A stretch of 64,000 nt of DNA from Elusimicrobiota bacterium (GTDB lineage: Bacteria > Elusimicrobiota > Elusimicrobia > UBA1565 > UBA9628), in assembly GCA_016212795.1 (NCBI GenBank), contig JACRDT010000049.1, forward strand, positions 1-64,000. The letters are read 5' to 3'. The notes below the pieces were generated by a model that saw only the letters and a program-made list of their open reading frames with translations, ran no database searches and was not told where the DNA came from. This document shows positions 35,701 through 43,284 of the stretch, one piece after another. The position numbers and the translations under genes are program-made. Position 1 is the first letter of the stretch; the number at the start of each line of letters is the position of its first letter.

Positions 35701-36055
35701 GGATGGAGGCGTCGGCGGTCGGACTGAGGACCACGGGCGCGGTCAAGGCCGGGGCGACGACGGTGGCCGCGGGCAGAGCAGGGACGGCGGACTCGATGCG
35801 CGGCAGAGCGCCCGGCGACAGGAACGACGGGTTGGAGAGCGAGAGCGTCGGGTCGAGCGGCTGGAGGACGCTACCCGGGAACGCCGCGCCGATCGCGCCG
35901 ACGGGCGAGGCGACGACGCCGGCGGGGCCGGTCTTGACCTTGGTGGCGGCCGCGCCGGCGAAGGCCTGGAGGGAGGCGCCTTGCTGGGCGATGAGGAGCG
36001 CGGCGGCCAGGGATGAGGAGAGCGCTTTCCTGAGGGAGCGATGAAGGGAGGGCAT
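32729..36055 (-). CDS. Exported bifunctional glycogen/alpha-glucan debranching enzyme (GH77-like + GH133)
   Basis: This 1108-residue protein has a signal peptide (SSLAAALLIAQQGASLQAFA) and ~180 Ala/Pro-rich residues. A glucanotransferase-like barrel follows, with VLFDIPMF, GLDGARVDALHF (nucleophile Asp near 505), LAEAFEG (acid/base Glu near 548) and STHDDPR near 573, an order seen in GH77/GH13. From about 690 it is a GH133 amylo-1,6-glucosidase: EEWGRDTFISLPGLLL, NKIWDASRWSPQKPDGVDYN, NTVDGSLWF, WPWLIGAYVDAL. The two activities together resemble the domain order of eukaryotic glycogen debranching enzyme, but this protein is exported. It would remove branches from extracellular or periplasmic alpha-glucan. 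Start is the ATG at 36055, with a TATAAT 25 nt upstream. Confidence 0.7.
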   Translation of the reverse strand: MPSLHRSLRKALSSSLAAALLIAQQGASLQAFAGAAATKVKTGPAGVVASPVGAIGAAFPGSVLQPLDPTLSLSNPSFLSPGALPRIESAVPALPAATVVAPALTAPVVLSPTADASILGPSESRGPAASAELLGRISQTLQPDLSAITRTDTPLDSTAQLGERVMETALGRRGVALPALSADVAAPQDDAGSVEAASLSRPSKRSKAGGSWWKDPSSNHVAVTVPIYALRRETNDPGVGKFTDLGTYYRDVLAKQGADVVLLLPHFAVLDESPYAAVSLDALNEDNIDWAEVAEVRDSPDLLARLVVTDLKDKQSVNYKSLRARESAVAREAYLKFEREHLQAGTGRGKEYRAFLSRQGAKLQDYAEYMALARLIGKPSLQWTREDEQAARQDPGFSTLVGTRLYSQWNAFQQFRQAVDTIHDAGGKVLFDIPMFRSKNSVDTWKHPEYFTDLKTRNPGVVNQWVNEDWKDLALWNWTRLKGSGYRLMLDPFRSWLEMGLDGARVDALHFAYDFGNGQLASGDEPGDDYVAALSSVLKAKDAFPLAEAFEGKADNALRLGFVTVYGDWKKLSTHDDPRSDGFMGKFLDLSGQANSGRVGRFVGYTLGDEWADPVPVKEQKNGRSYWSYRIPMPSDPDYKSRARADWRGQLGSLKAAKDGDVWKAVSALWRAFKAAGDTFVKHFHGTVQIWAASMDWFLEEWGRDTFISLPGLLLSTGRYDEARENMRNFAKYESNGLIPNKIWDASRWSPQKPDGVDYNTVDGSLWFVQAVKKYVERTGDQDFAREMLPVLRRVIQHYTQGTGYRRYGRFNRIYMDADGLIASPGQATWMDADPEGRDKPVTPRNGKAVEINALWYAGLRFVARLEDSVGDRASAKALDERADLAKKSFNDKFWFVNADNKAAWGGTGGALRDVVEGDLHGDAIRPNMLFAVSHGEDLLTPERQSAVVLAATKDLLTPYGLRTLSFRDSGYHPTYETWKPPLEKDQAYHQGTVWPWLIGAYVDALARVRKDQGWDEGRIRDEVRGVMTPLVEFLVSVPEGSLPEVFDGGQAQDALKRFSLADPLGLGDIIVKLVRGQNRGGTRSQAWSVAEVMRVLQEHGLVPGSSK

Positions 36056-36080
36056 GGTCTTACGCGCGCTTCTTAATACG

Positions 36081-36167
36081 ATTATAGACCGCGACACGGG
36101 GAGGACTCATGGGCCATGGAGCCCTCGGGAAGCCGGCAATGGGCCCAACCCGATGTGGGACCTGCGG
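36081..36167 (-). promoter_or_regulatory. -10 box and CAATGGGCCCA-type motifs before the debranching enzyme
   Basis: A minus-strand TATAAT occupies 36086-36081. Farther upstream are CATGGGCC (36108-36115), GGCAATGGGCCCAA (36135-36148) and GGGACCTGCGG (36157-36167). The last is identical to a copy at 20222-20232 before another exported protein. Confidence 0.5.
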
Positions 36168-36195
36168 AATCGGCTCCCCAAGGGGCGCCCTTTTT

Positions 36196-36201
36196 TATAC
36201 A
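36196..36201 (+). promoter_or_regulatory. -10-like TATACA before mfd
   Basis: TATACA follows a T-run and ends 8 nt before the mfd ATG. The leader would be almost absent. No -35 is obvious. Confidence 0.35.
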
Positions 36202-36209
36202 TTTGCAGG

Positions 36210-39200
36210 ATGAGCGAGCGGCGCGTCGGGGGCCTGCCGGGCTGCGGGGCGTGGGCCTGGGCGAGCCGAGCCCTCCTGCATGGTAGCCGGGTCCCGGGGT
36301 TCGAGCCCGCGCTCTCGAAGGGGCCTCTGGTGCTGGTCAGGCCGTCGCAGGACGACATCGAGGACGTGGCCGACGCTTATCAGGCGCTGGCTCCGGTCTT
36401 CGACGGGGAGCCAGCTTGGGGGGCTCCGCGCCCCTCAGGATCGGCGTTGGCGGCCCGGGGCGGCGTCGCCCTCTTCGGCGACGATCCCATGGAGCGGGTC
36501 TCCTCGCTCAAGAGGCTCCAGGAGGGCGCCCGGCTCGTCCTGGCCACCGGCCCGGCCCTGGCCGCGGCCCTGCCGACCCCGGCCGAGTTCGAGCGGTCGG
36601 CCGTGGGGTTCTCGCTGGGGGCTCGGTCCAAGCGCGGCCAGGCGGTCGAGCGGCTCGTCGAGGCGGGCTATCGGCGGGTGGAGTTCGTCGAGTCCCCCGG
36701 CGAGTTCGCGGTGCGCGGGGCCGTGCTCGACTTCTTCGCGGTCGAGCCCGCGGCCGCGGTGCGCGTGCTCTACGACGAGGACACGGTGGCGTCGCTGCGC
36801 ATCTTCGACCCGGTGACGCAGATCACCAAGGAGCAGCTGTCTTGGGCCTCCGCCACCATGGCGCGCGAGTCCTCGGGCGCCGTGCTGGCGGACTGGGTCG
36901 GAGCGCAGGCGCTGTGGATCGCGGACGAGGGGATCGAGGCCGCGCTGCCCGCGGGAACGTGGCGGGGGTCCGCGGCCGGCGGCCCGGGCTTCGGGGCGCG
37001 GCCGGCCGGGCCGTTCGGGACGGACCCGGCCCTGGCGTTCGACGAGATGCGCCGGCTCGCCGGGCGGGGCTTCAAGGTCCTGCTGTTCAGCCTCAACCGG
37101 GGGGAAGACAGCCGCATGCAGGAGCTCGCGGCCGACAAGCTGCCCGAGGGGGCCTGCCAGTTCCTCATCGGCCCGCTGCGCCAGGGGTTCGTCCACGACG
37201 GGCTCGGGCTCGCGGTCTTCTCCACCGCGGAGATCTTCCGGCGGCGCTACCGGGTCCCCTCGCGCTGGAGCCGCTTCGGGCTCCACCCCCGGGCGCCGTT
37301 CCGGCTCGCCCAGCTCAAGAAGGGCGACTTCGTGGTCCACCGCGACTACGGGGTGGCGCTGTACAAGGGCCTGGAGTCCGTCGAGACCCCCGGCCACGGC
37401 GTGACCGACTGCCTCGTCCTGGAGTACCGCGGGGGCGACACGGTCTACGTGGCCATGACGGAGTTCGACCGGATCCAGAAGTACTCGAGCGCGGAGGGCA
37501 AGCGGCCGCGGCTCTCCAGCCTCAACACCCGCCGCTGGTCCGAGGTCAAGTCCATGGTGGTGGAGGGGGTGCGGGAGCTCGCCGAGGAGCTCATCCGCCT
37601 CGAGGCCAAGCGCCGCGCCCGCCCGGGGTTCGCCTTCGGCCCCGAGAACCTGATGGAGCGCGAGTTCGCCGAGGAGTTCCCGTTCGAGGCGACCCCGGAC
37701 CAGGCCAAGGCCATCGCGGACGTCCTGGCCGACCTCGAGAGCCCGCACCCCATGGACCGCCTGGTGGTCGGCGACGTGGGCTTCGGCAAGACCGAGGTGG
37801 CCATGCGCGCGGCCTTCCGGTGCGTCGCGAACTACAAGCAGGCCGTGGTGTTGGTGCCCACCACGATCCTGGCCGACCAGCACTACCGGACCTTCTCGCA
37901 GCGCTTCGCGGACTACCCCGTGAAGCTCGCCGTCCTGACCAGGTTCCAGACGCGCGCCGAGCAGCGGACCGTGGCCAAGGGCCTGGCGCAGGGCACGCTC
38001 GACGTCGTGATCGGCACGGTCCGGCTCCTCCAGCGGGACATCCGCTTCAAGGACCTGGGCTTGATCGTGATCGACGAGGAGCACCGCTTCGGCGTGAAGG
38101 ACAAGGAGAGGCTCAAGTCCATGAGGGCCCACGCGGACTGCCTGGCGCTCTCGGCCACCCCCATCCCGCGCACCCTGCACCAGGCCATGTCGGGCCTGAG
38201 GGGCATCTCGCTCATCCAGAGCGCGCCCACGGGGAGGCTCCCGATCGAGACCCGCATCGCGCCGTGGTCGGCCCAGAGGGCGGCGGCGGCCATCTCGGAG
38301 GAGCTCGCCAGGGGCGGCCAGGCCTACTACGTCCACAACCGGGTGCGTTCCCTGCCCGCCTGCCTCCAGCGGCTCTCGGACCTGCTGCCCGGGGCGCGTT
38401 TCTGCATGGCGCACGGCCAGATGACGGCGGGCAAGCTCGAGGAGGTCATGTGGAGGTTCTTCAACCGCGAGTTCGACGTGCTCGTGGCGTCCTCCATCAT
38501 CGAGTCCGGGCTCGACATCCCGAGCGTCAACACGCTGCTGGTCGAGGACGCCCAGGACTTCGGCCTCGCCCAGATCTACCAGCTGCGCGGCCGCATCGGC
38601 CGGGAGCGGCAGAAGGCCTACTGCTGGCTCTTCCTGCCCGAGGGCGTCGCGGCCTTCAAGGAGCTCCCGGAGGAGGGCCGCAGGAGGCTGGAGGCCATCC
38701 AGGAGCTCTCCCAGATCGGCTCCGGCATCAAGCTCGCCATGCGCGACCTCGAGATCCGGGGCGCGGGCGACCTGCTCGGCAAGAAGCAGCACGGCTTCCT
38801 GGACTCGGTGGGCGTCGAGTTCTACACCCAGCTCCTGCAGGACGAGATCGCCCGCGTGAAGGGCGGCGAGGTCCCGACCGACGCCGAGGTGACGATGGAT
38901 TTCAAGATGGACGCCTTCCTCCCGGCCGACTACCTGCCGGGCGAAATGGAGCGCTTCGAGTTCTACAAGCGCATCCTGCGCTCCACGCCCCAGGACTGGC
39001 CCGGCCTGCGCCGGGAACTGGCGGACCTCTGCGGCCCCCTGCCCGGCCCGGTCCTCAACCTCTTCGAGCTGCTCAAGGTGCGCCACCTGGCCCAGCGCGC
39101 CAGGCTGCGCTCGATCGTCCAGCGCGGCCGGCACATCGAGGCGGTCTTCCGCCACGACGCGCCGGTGGACCCCGCGGCCATCGCCGCCTGGCTCAAGTCC

Positions 39201-39326
39201 TACGAAGGGAAGGTGCTCTTCTTCAAGACCGACGAGGGGGACGGCTTGCGCGTCGAGCTCGGGACGTCGCCTCCCCTGGGCTGGGTGCAGGGCTTCCTGG
39301 AGGGCCTCGCAAAAATGGTACCATGA
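36210..39326 (+). CDS. mfd: Transcription-repair coupling factor Mfd
   Basis: This 1038-residue protein is somewhat shorter than E. coli Mfd. The N-terminal UvrB-like region is degenerate and shortened. The RNA-polymerase-interaction (CarD-like) domain begins near 368 (LKKGDFVVHRDYGVALYKG). The RecG-like translocase has Walker A GDVGFGKTEVA near 519, DEEH near 620 (VIDEEHRFGVKDKE), SATPIPRTL, ESGLDIP and QLRGRIGRERQKAY. The TRCF domain with GAGDLLGKKQHGF follows. Mfd removes stalled RNA polymerase and recruits UvrA. I chose the ATG at 36210 because homology begins after it and a -10-like box lies just upstream. It is followed by the palindromic element and the PpiC/SurA/PdxA genes. Confidence 0.9.
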   Translation: MSERRVGGLPGCGAWAWASRALLHGSRVPGFEPALSKGPLVLVRPSQDDIEDVADAYQALAPVFDGEPAWGAPRPSGSALAARGGVALFGDDPMERVSSLKRLQEGARLVLATGPALAAALPTPAEFERSAVGFSLGARSKRGQAVERLVEAGYRRVEFVESPGEFAVRGAVLDFFAVEPAAAVRVLYDEDTVASLRIFDPVTQITKEQLSWASATMARESSGAVLADWVGAQALWIADEGIEAALPAGTWRGSAAGGPGFGARPAGPFGTDPALAFDEMRRLAGRGFKVLLFSLNRGEDSRMQELAADKLPEGACQFLIGPLRQGFVHDGLGLAVFSTAEIFRRRYRVPSRWSRFGLHPRAPFRLAQLKKGDFVVHRDYGVALYKGLESVETPGHGVTDCLVLEYRGGDTVYVAMTEFDRIQKYSSAEGKRPRLSSLNTRRWSEVKSMVVEGVRELAEELIRLEAKRRARPGFAFGPENLMEREFAEEFPFEATPDQAKAIADVLADLESPHPMDRLVVGDVGFGKTEVAMRAAFRCVANYKQAVVLVPTTILADQHYRTFSQRFADYPVKLAVLTRFQTRAEQRTVAKGLAQGTLDVVIGTVRLLQRDIRFKDLGLIVIDEEHRFGVKDKERLKSMRAHADCLALSATPIPRTLHQAMSGLRGISLIQSAPTGRLPIETRIAPWSAQRAAAAISEELARGGQAYYVHNRVRSLPACLQRLSDLLPGARFCMAHGQMTAGKLEEVMWRFFNREFDVLVASSIIESGLDIPSVNTLLVEDAQDFGLAQIYQLRGRIGRERQKAYCWLFLPEGVAAFKELPEEGRRRLEAIQELSQIGSGIKLAMRDLEIRGAGDLLGKKQHGFLDSVGVEFYTQLLQDEIARVKGGEVPTDAEVTMDFKMDAFLPADYLPGEMERFEFYKRILRSTPQDWPGLRRELADLCGPLPGPVLNLFELLKVRHLAQRARLRSIVQRGRHIEAVFRHDAPVDPAAIAAWLKSYEGKVLFFKTDEGDGLRVELGTSPPLGWVQGFLEGLAKMVP

Positions 39327-39331
39327 GCCTC

Positions 39332-39641
39332 AGTGCTGCGACCGCGACTTGCTTGCCCTTTGGGCCGGTCGATTTCGGAGCGAGGCGAGGCGCGAGGAGC
39401 GACGATAGCCGTAGCTATCGGAGCGACAAGCAACGAAGCCGCAGCCCGAAAGCGACCGGCCGCGCTATTGGGAGAATCGCTTGGCGGAATCATCATTTCC
39501 CATTGATAGCGCGGAGGCCCGTCTTCGGCCGGCTGCGGCGTCGCTCGTCGGTCACAGGCCGCGGCCTGCTCCCTCCTCGCTTCTTGCAGCCGGCTCAAAT
39601 CCGGGCCTCCCAAGGGGCAAGCAAGTCGCGGTCGCAGCACT
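39332..39641. repeat. 310-bp three-armed palindromic element
   Basis: Terminal inverted repeats of 33 bp with one mismatch lie at 39332-39364 and 39609-39641. Inside are three further stems. Arm 1 pairs 39363-39378 with 39446-39461 (one mismatch) and has a tip hairpin CGATAGC/GCTATCG at 39403-39420. Arm 2 pairs 39461-39468 with 39506-39513, with an inner TGGGA/TCCCA. Arm 3 pairs 39513-39521 with 39602-39610 and 39528-39536 with 39586-39594. The whole sequence can fold as a cloverleaf. It begins 6 nt after the mfd stop and ends 7 nt before the next ATG. No coding capacity or target duplication is evident. Confidence 0.85.
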
Positions 39642-39648
39642 AGCACGC

Positions 39649-40512
39649 ATGGCGCGTCCAGAGAGGGTCGTGAGCCGTGAGCGGCGCTCCCGCCGGTCGG
39701 GAGCGCTCCTGCTTGGCTGCCTCCTGGCGGGCCTGGGCGCCTGCCGCTCCCGGGGGGACGCCGTCCTGGCCAGGGTCGGCAAGTTGACCATCACCCGGTC
39801 CGAGTTCGAGGGCAAGCTCGCCGCGGTCCCCGTGGGCTACCAGAGCTACGTGCTGTCTCCGAGCGGGCGCAAGCAGTTCCTCGACGTGCTCATCCGCCAG
39901 AAGCTCATGCTGGCCCTGGCGGCGGATTCGGACGCCGCCCGCTCGCCTTCCTACAAGGCCGAAAGGGAGCGCCTGCGGGCGGAGATGGAGCAGCTCCTGC
40001 GCGAGCGGGAGGATGACCTCCTGACCCGCCTCTGGCTGGACAGCCTGCGCATGAAGGAGATCATGGCCGCGGGGGCGGAGGAGGCGCGGGACTACCACAA
40101 GAAGCATCCGGCCGAGGTGGGGATGAGCCACATCCTGGTGGCCTCGCCGGAGGAGGCGGAGGCCCTGGAGAAGAAAATCCGGGCCGGGACCCCTTTCGCG
40201 ACGGTCGCCAAGACCAACTCCCTGGACTACGAGACCGCGGCGGACGGCGGGAAGATGAGCCCGGCGATCTACGGCGAGATCATCCCCGATCTGGAGGACG
40301 TGGCCTTCCACATGCGCGTCGGCGACGTGGGAGGCCCTTTCAAGAGCAAATTCGGCTATCATATCCTGAGGAAGGACTACGAGAAGAACCTTCCCTTCGA
40401 GGCCTGCCAGGAGCGCATCGTCAGGCTCCTGGAGAAGCGCAAGCTCGACGGCTACATGCAGTCCCTTCAGGAAAAATACCCAGTGGAGGTCGTGGATGAA
40501 CAGTTCAGGTAG
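39649..40512 (+). CDS. PpiC-type (parvulin) peptidyl-prolyl isomerase lipoprotein
   Basis: This 287-residue protein begins with a basic N-terminus, a hydrophobic segment and a lipobox-like GLGAC, so it is probably an outer- or periplasm-facing lipoprotein. A SurA_N-like chaperone region follows (VGKLTITRSEFEGKLAAVP, LDVLIRQKLML). Then comes a rotamase (PpiC) domain at about 160-255: VGMSHILVASPEEAEAL, SLDYETAADGGKMSP, VGDVGGPFKSKFGYHILR. It assists folding of exported proteins. The gene overlaps the SurA-like gene by 17 bp. The ATG at 39649 lies just outside the palindromic element; an upstream ATG at 39481 would translate through the repeat and is unlikely. Confidence 0.8.
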   Translation: MARPERVVSRERRSRRSGALLLGCLLAGLGACRSRGDAVLARVGKLTITRSEFEGKLAAVPVGYQSYVLSPSGRKQFLDVLIRQKLMLALAADSDAARSPSYKAERERLRAEMEQLLREREDDLLTRLWLDSLRMKEIMAAGAEEARDYHKKHPAEVGMSHILVASPEEAEALEKKIRAGTPFATVAKTNSLDYETAADGGKMSPAIYGEIIPDLEDVAFHMRVGDVGGPFKSKFGYHILRKDYEKNLPFEACQERIVRLLEKRKLDGYMQSLQEKYPVEVVDEQFR

Positions 40513-41599
40513 GATCCTCTTGTCGGCGGTGATCGTCGGATCGCTGGCCCAGGCCGCGGGCGCCAAGCTCATGGAGGACGCCGTCGCCACGGTCAACGGG
40601 CAGCCCGTCCTGCTCTCGGAATACCAGAAGGAGCTCAAGAACACCCTCGAGATGTGGGAGAGGAACCAGCCGGGGGCGGTCGTGCAGCCCGAACGGCTCA
40701 AGGAGCTTCGCGAGAAGATCCTTGAGCAGCTCATCGACCACGAGGTCATGTTCCAGGAGGGGGGCAAGCTCAAGCTGAAGGTGCGGGAGCGCGACATCGA
40801 GCAGGGGATCGAGGAGGTCAAGACCCGGTTCACCCGCGACGAGGCCGGCAAGACCGTCCCCGAGGCGGAGGCGGACGAGAATTTCAAGAAGCAGCTCAAG
40901 GCCGAGGGGGTCTCGTTCACCCAGTTCCGGGAGCGCATCTCCCGGCAGGTCATGATCCGAAAGGTCATCGAGTCCGAGGTGCGCCAGAAGGTGACGCCTC
41001 CCGACGAGAAGGAGATCAAGGAGTACTTCGAGAAGGCCAAGGCCTACATCGTGAGCGGCAGCTCCCTTCCCCCCAAGGGGATGGAGGAGGAGGCCGGCCT
41101 GATCTTCATGGAGGTCGCCCGGGACATCAGGCTCATGAGCTCCGAGCGGGTCAGGGTGTCGCGCATCCTGGTGCGGTTCTCCCCGGGCGCTTCCCCCGGC
41201 GAGAAGAAGCGCGCGCGCCAGGCCGCGATGGACCTCAAGAAGCGGCTCGACGAAGGCAAGATCGGGTTCGCCGAGCTGGCCAAGGCCGAGTCCGAGGACC
41301 CGGAGAGCGCGGCCCGGGGCGGGGACATCGGGTTCATCTTCAAGGGCCTGGTCCCGCCGGAGATCGAGAAGGTCGCCTTCTCCCTGGACGTCGGCGTGGT
41401 CAGCCAGCCCGTCGAGACGGATACCGGCTTCCATATCATCCGGATCGTCGAGAAACGGGCCGCGGAGACCCCCGAGTTCGCCAGTTTCAGGGAGCAGCTG
41501 GGCCAGTTCCTCATGAACGTGCACTTCGGCGATGAGCTGAACAAGTACGTCAAAGGCATCAAGGCCAAGGCGATCATCGAGCGGAAGCTGCCCAACTGA
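40496..41599 (+). CDS. SurA-like periplasmic chaperone/peptidyl-prolyl isomerase
   Basis: This 367-residue protein has a signal peptide (ILLSAVIVGSLAQAAGA) and a SurA_N domain opening with EDAVATVNGQPVLLSEYQKEL and LEQLIDHEVMFQEG. One parvulin domain lies at about 220-320: RVSRILVRFSPGASPGEKKRA, SEDPESAARGGDIGFIFKG, VGVVSQPVETDTGFHIIRI. E. coli SurA has two parvulin domains, while this has one, like many non-proteobacterial homologs. It escorts outer-membrane proteins. Gene order mfd/ppiC/surA/pdxA recalls the surA-pdxA pairing of other bacteria. Confidence 0.8.
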   Translation: MNSSGRILLSAVIVGSLAQAAGAKLMEDAVATVNGQPVLLSEYQKELKNTLEMWERNQPGAVVQPERLKELREKILEQLIDHEVMFQEGGKLKLKVRERDIEQGIEEVKTRFTRDEAGKTVPEAEADENFKKQLKAEGVSFTQFRERISRQVMIRKVIESEVRQKVTPPDEKEIKEYFEKAKAYIVSGSSLPPKGMEEEAGLIFMEVARDIRLMSSERVRVSRILVRFSPGASPGEKKRARQAAMDLKKRLDEGKIGFAELAKAESEDPESAARGGDIGFIFKGLVPPEIEKVAFSLDVGVVSQPVETDTGFHIIRIVEKRAAETPEFASFREQLGQFLMNVHFGDELNKYVKGIKAKAIIERKLPN

Positions 41600-42531
41600 C
41601 GAGCCTCTCGCCCCGCCTCGCCTTCACCTCCGGCGACCCGGCCGGCATCGGGCCGGCGACGGTCGTCGCCCTTCTTAAGAGGGGCGCCTTGCGGCGCGTC
41701 TGCCGGCCGGTCCTGGTCGGGGAGCCCTCGGTCTGGAAGCGGGCGGGCTGGAGCCCGGCGCTCGCCCCGCTGGTCGACACCGGGTTGGGCCTCAAGCCGC
41801 CGCCCTGGGGCGCGCCCTCCGCCGACGGCGGCCGGGCCTCCTTCGCCGCGGTGCGTCTGGGGGTGCGGCTGGTCCGGGAGGGCGCGGCCGCGGGCGTCGT
41901 CACGGCGCCGGTCTCGAAGCTCGCCTGGAGGCGGGCCGGCGTGTCTTGCCGGGACCATACCGAGTTCCTCGAGAAAGAGACGGGCTGCGCGACCAGGATG
42001 ATCCTGGCCGCCCCCGCGTCCCGGCTGTGGACGATCTGCGCCACCCGCCACATCCCCCTGGCTCGCGTGGCGCGTTCGCTCGACCGCCGGGAGCTGGCGG
42101 CTTGCGCGGGAGCGCTCGACCAGGCGCTCAAGAGGCTGGGCTGCCGGCGGCCGAGGCTCGCCCTGTGCGCGCTCAATCCCCATGGGGGCGAGGAAGGCCT
42201 GATGGGCTCGGAGGAGGCCCGGTTGTTGGAGCCCGCCGCGAGGGCTTCCCGCCGGGCCCGCATCGCGCTGGCCGGGCCGCTGCCCGCCGACACGGCGTGG
42301 CGCTGGCATTGCTCGGGCAGGCTCGACGGGCTGGTCTGCCTCTACCACGACCAGGCCATGATCCCCCTGAAGGTCGCGGCTGGCCTGGAGATCGTGAACT
42401 GGACCGTCGGCATCCCTTTCCCCCGGACTTCCCCGGGGCACGGCACGGGGTTCGACCTGGCCGGCAGCCGGAAGCCCGACCCCTCGCCGACGCTGGCCGC
42501 GGCGCGCCTGGCGGCCAGGCTCGCCGCTTGA
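41596..42531 (+). CDS. pdxA: 4-hydroxythreonine-4-phosphate dehydrogenase PdxA, CTG start
   Basis: PdxA oxidises 4-phosphohydroxy-L-threonine in the DXP-independent part of pyridoxal-phosphate synthesis. The family signature SGDPAGIGP lies upstream of the first ATG in frame (41689), so translation must begin earlier. No ATG, GTG or TTG lies close before SPRLAFTSGDPAGIGP. The nearest plausible start is CTG at 41596, overlapping the SurA-like stop as CTGA, which gives about 311 residues. Metal-binding histidines are present in DHTEFLEKET, NPHGGEEG and LYHDQAMIP. The tail PRTSPGHGTGFDLAG is conserved. It follows the SurA-like gene directly. Confidence 0.85.
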   Translation: MTSLSPRLAFTSGDPAGIGPATVVALLKRGALRRVCRPVLVGEPSVWKRAGWSPALAPLVDTGLGLKPPPWGAPSADGGRASFAAVRLGVRLVREGAAAGVVTAPVSKLAWRRAGVSCRDHTEFLEKETGCATRMILAAPASRLWTICATRHIPLARVARSLDRRELAACAGALDQALKRLGCRRPRLALCALNPHGGEEGLMGSEEARLLEPAARASRRARIALAGPLPADTAWRWHCSGRLDGLVCLYHDQAMIPLKVAAGLEIVNWTVGIPFPRTSPGHGTGFDLAGSRKPDPSPTLAAARLAARLAA

Positions 42532-42658
42532 CGCGGCCAGGTACCTCGGCAGCGCGCGCGTCGGCGGGAACATCAACGTCTCCGGCTGGCGCCGCAGCGG
42601 CTGGCTGGACCTGTCGGGGTCCGGCTATGTCGCCGGGACCTTGACCTACACCGAATAG
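42530..42658 (+). pseudogene. Orphan C-terminal fragment of a beta-rich (adhesin-like) protein
   Basis: Just after the pdxA stop, in another frame, about 42 codons read VGGNINVSGWRRSG, WLDLSGSGYVAGT and end LTYTE before a TAG at 42656. The Gly/Ser/Val alternation looks like the end of a beta-helix or beta-solenoid exported protein. There is no start codon or N-terminal part. A strong hairpin follows at once. It may be the tail left by a deletion between pdxA and another gene. Confidence 0.35.
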
Positions 42659-42684
42659 AACGGGCGCCGCAGGGGCGCCCGTTC
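42658..42684 (+). terminator. Strong hairpin terminator candidate
   Basis: GAACGGGCGCC (42658-42668) pairs perfectly with GGCGCCCGTTC (42674-42684) around a 5-nt loop. No T-tract follows. It ends the pdxA-side transcription unit. Confidence 0.55.
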
Positions 42685-42734
42685 CAGGAGTGCAAGGAGA
42701 CGTCTGCGTCAAGGCGGAGCGCGGCAACGGCGCT

Positions 42735-43109
42735 TCATGCGGTTCCCTCCAGGCACCTGATCACGGCTGACCGCAGCTGATCCAGGCCGAAAGGCTTGGC
42801 CAGGTAGGCCCGCGCTCCCTTCAGGTAGGAGTTCGCGGCCTCTTCGAGCGTCGGGATCCCCGACATCACGATGACCTGCGCCTGCGGCCTGAGCATCTGC
42901 ACCGCCTGGAGGACCGAGGTCCCCTTGTAGTCCACGGTCAGGTGGTCGGTCAAGACGATGTCGAAGCTGTTGACCGCCAGCGCGGCGATGACCTCGCGAC
43001 CTGTCGTGGCTTGCGTGACCTCGAAGCCCAGGCGCTCGAGCACCGTCGAGACGTACTCGAGCATGGACTCGTCATCCTCGACGACAAGGATAGACACCTT
43101 CTTCGTCAT
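42735..43109 (-). CDS. CheY-like single-domain response regulator
   Basis: This 124-residue protein is one receiver domain. It has VVEDDESMLEYV (acidic pocket), phosphoacceptor Asp in IVLTDHLTVDYKG, MSGIP and the conserved Lys in AYLAKPFG. No output domain is present, so it signals by protein contact, as CheY-type or phosphorelay proteins do. GGAGG lies about 7 nt before the ATG at 43109; longer in-frame starts upstream lack support. It is monocistronic. No kinase lies next to it. It might be paired with the kinase at 20253-22349. Confidence 0.8.
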   Translation of the reverse strand: MTKKVSILVVEDDESMLEYVSTVLERLGFEVTQATTGREVIAALAVNSFDIVLTDHLTVDYKGTSVLQAVQMLRPQAQVIVMSGIPTLEEAANSYLKGARAYLAKPFGLDQLRSAVIRCLEGTA

Positions 43110-43284
43110 GGTGCGGCCTCCGAACGGCTCCGGGGCGTTCTCTCGGCGGTGGGAACGACGGTGAGTCTTCGAGCGACGAAGTATAGCCCCGGCCCCCGTT
43201 TTTGTCAAGACCCAATTCCCGGGTAGGCCCGGCGCCCGAGTCCGGGACCGACCCCGGGGATGTATGTTATGATGCGAGGCACCG

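Noticed and set aside
39481..39648. N-terminal extension of the PpiC lipoprotein
   Set aside because: It would translate through the palindromic element; the lipoprotein signal starts at 39649.
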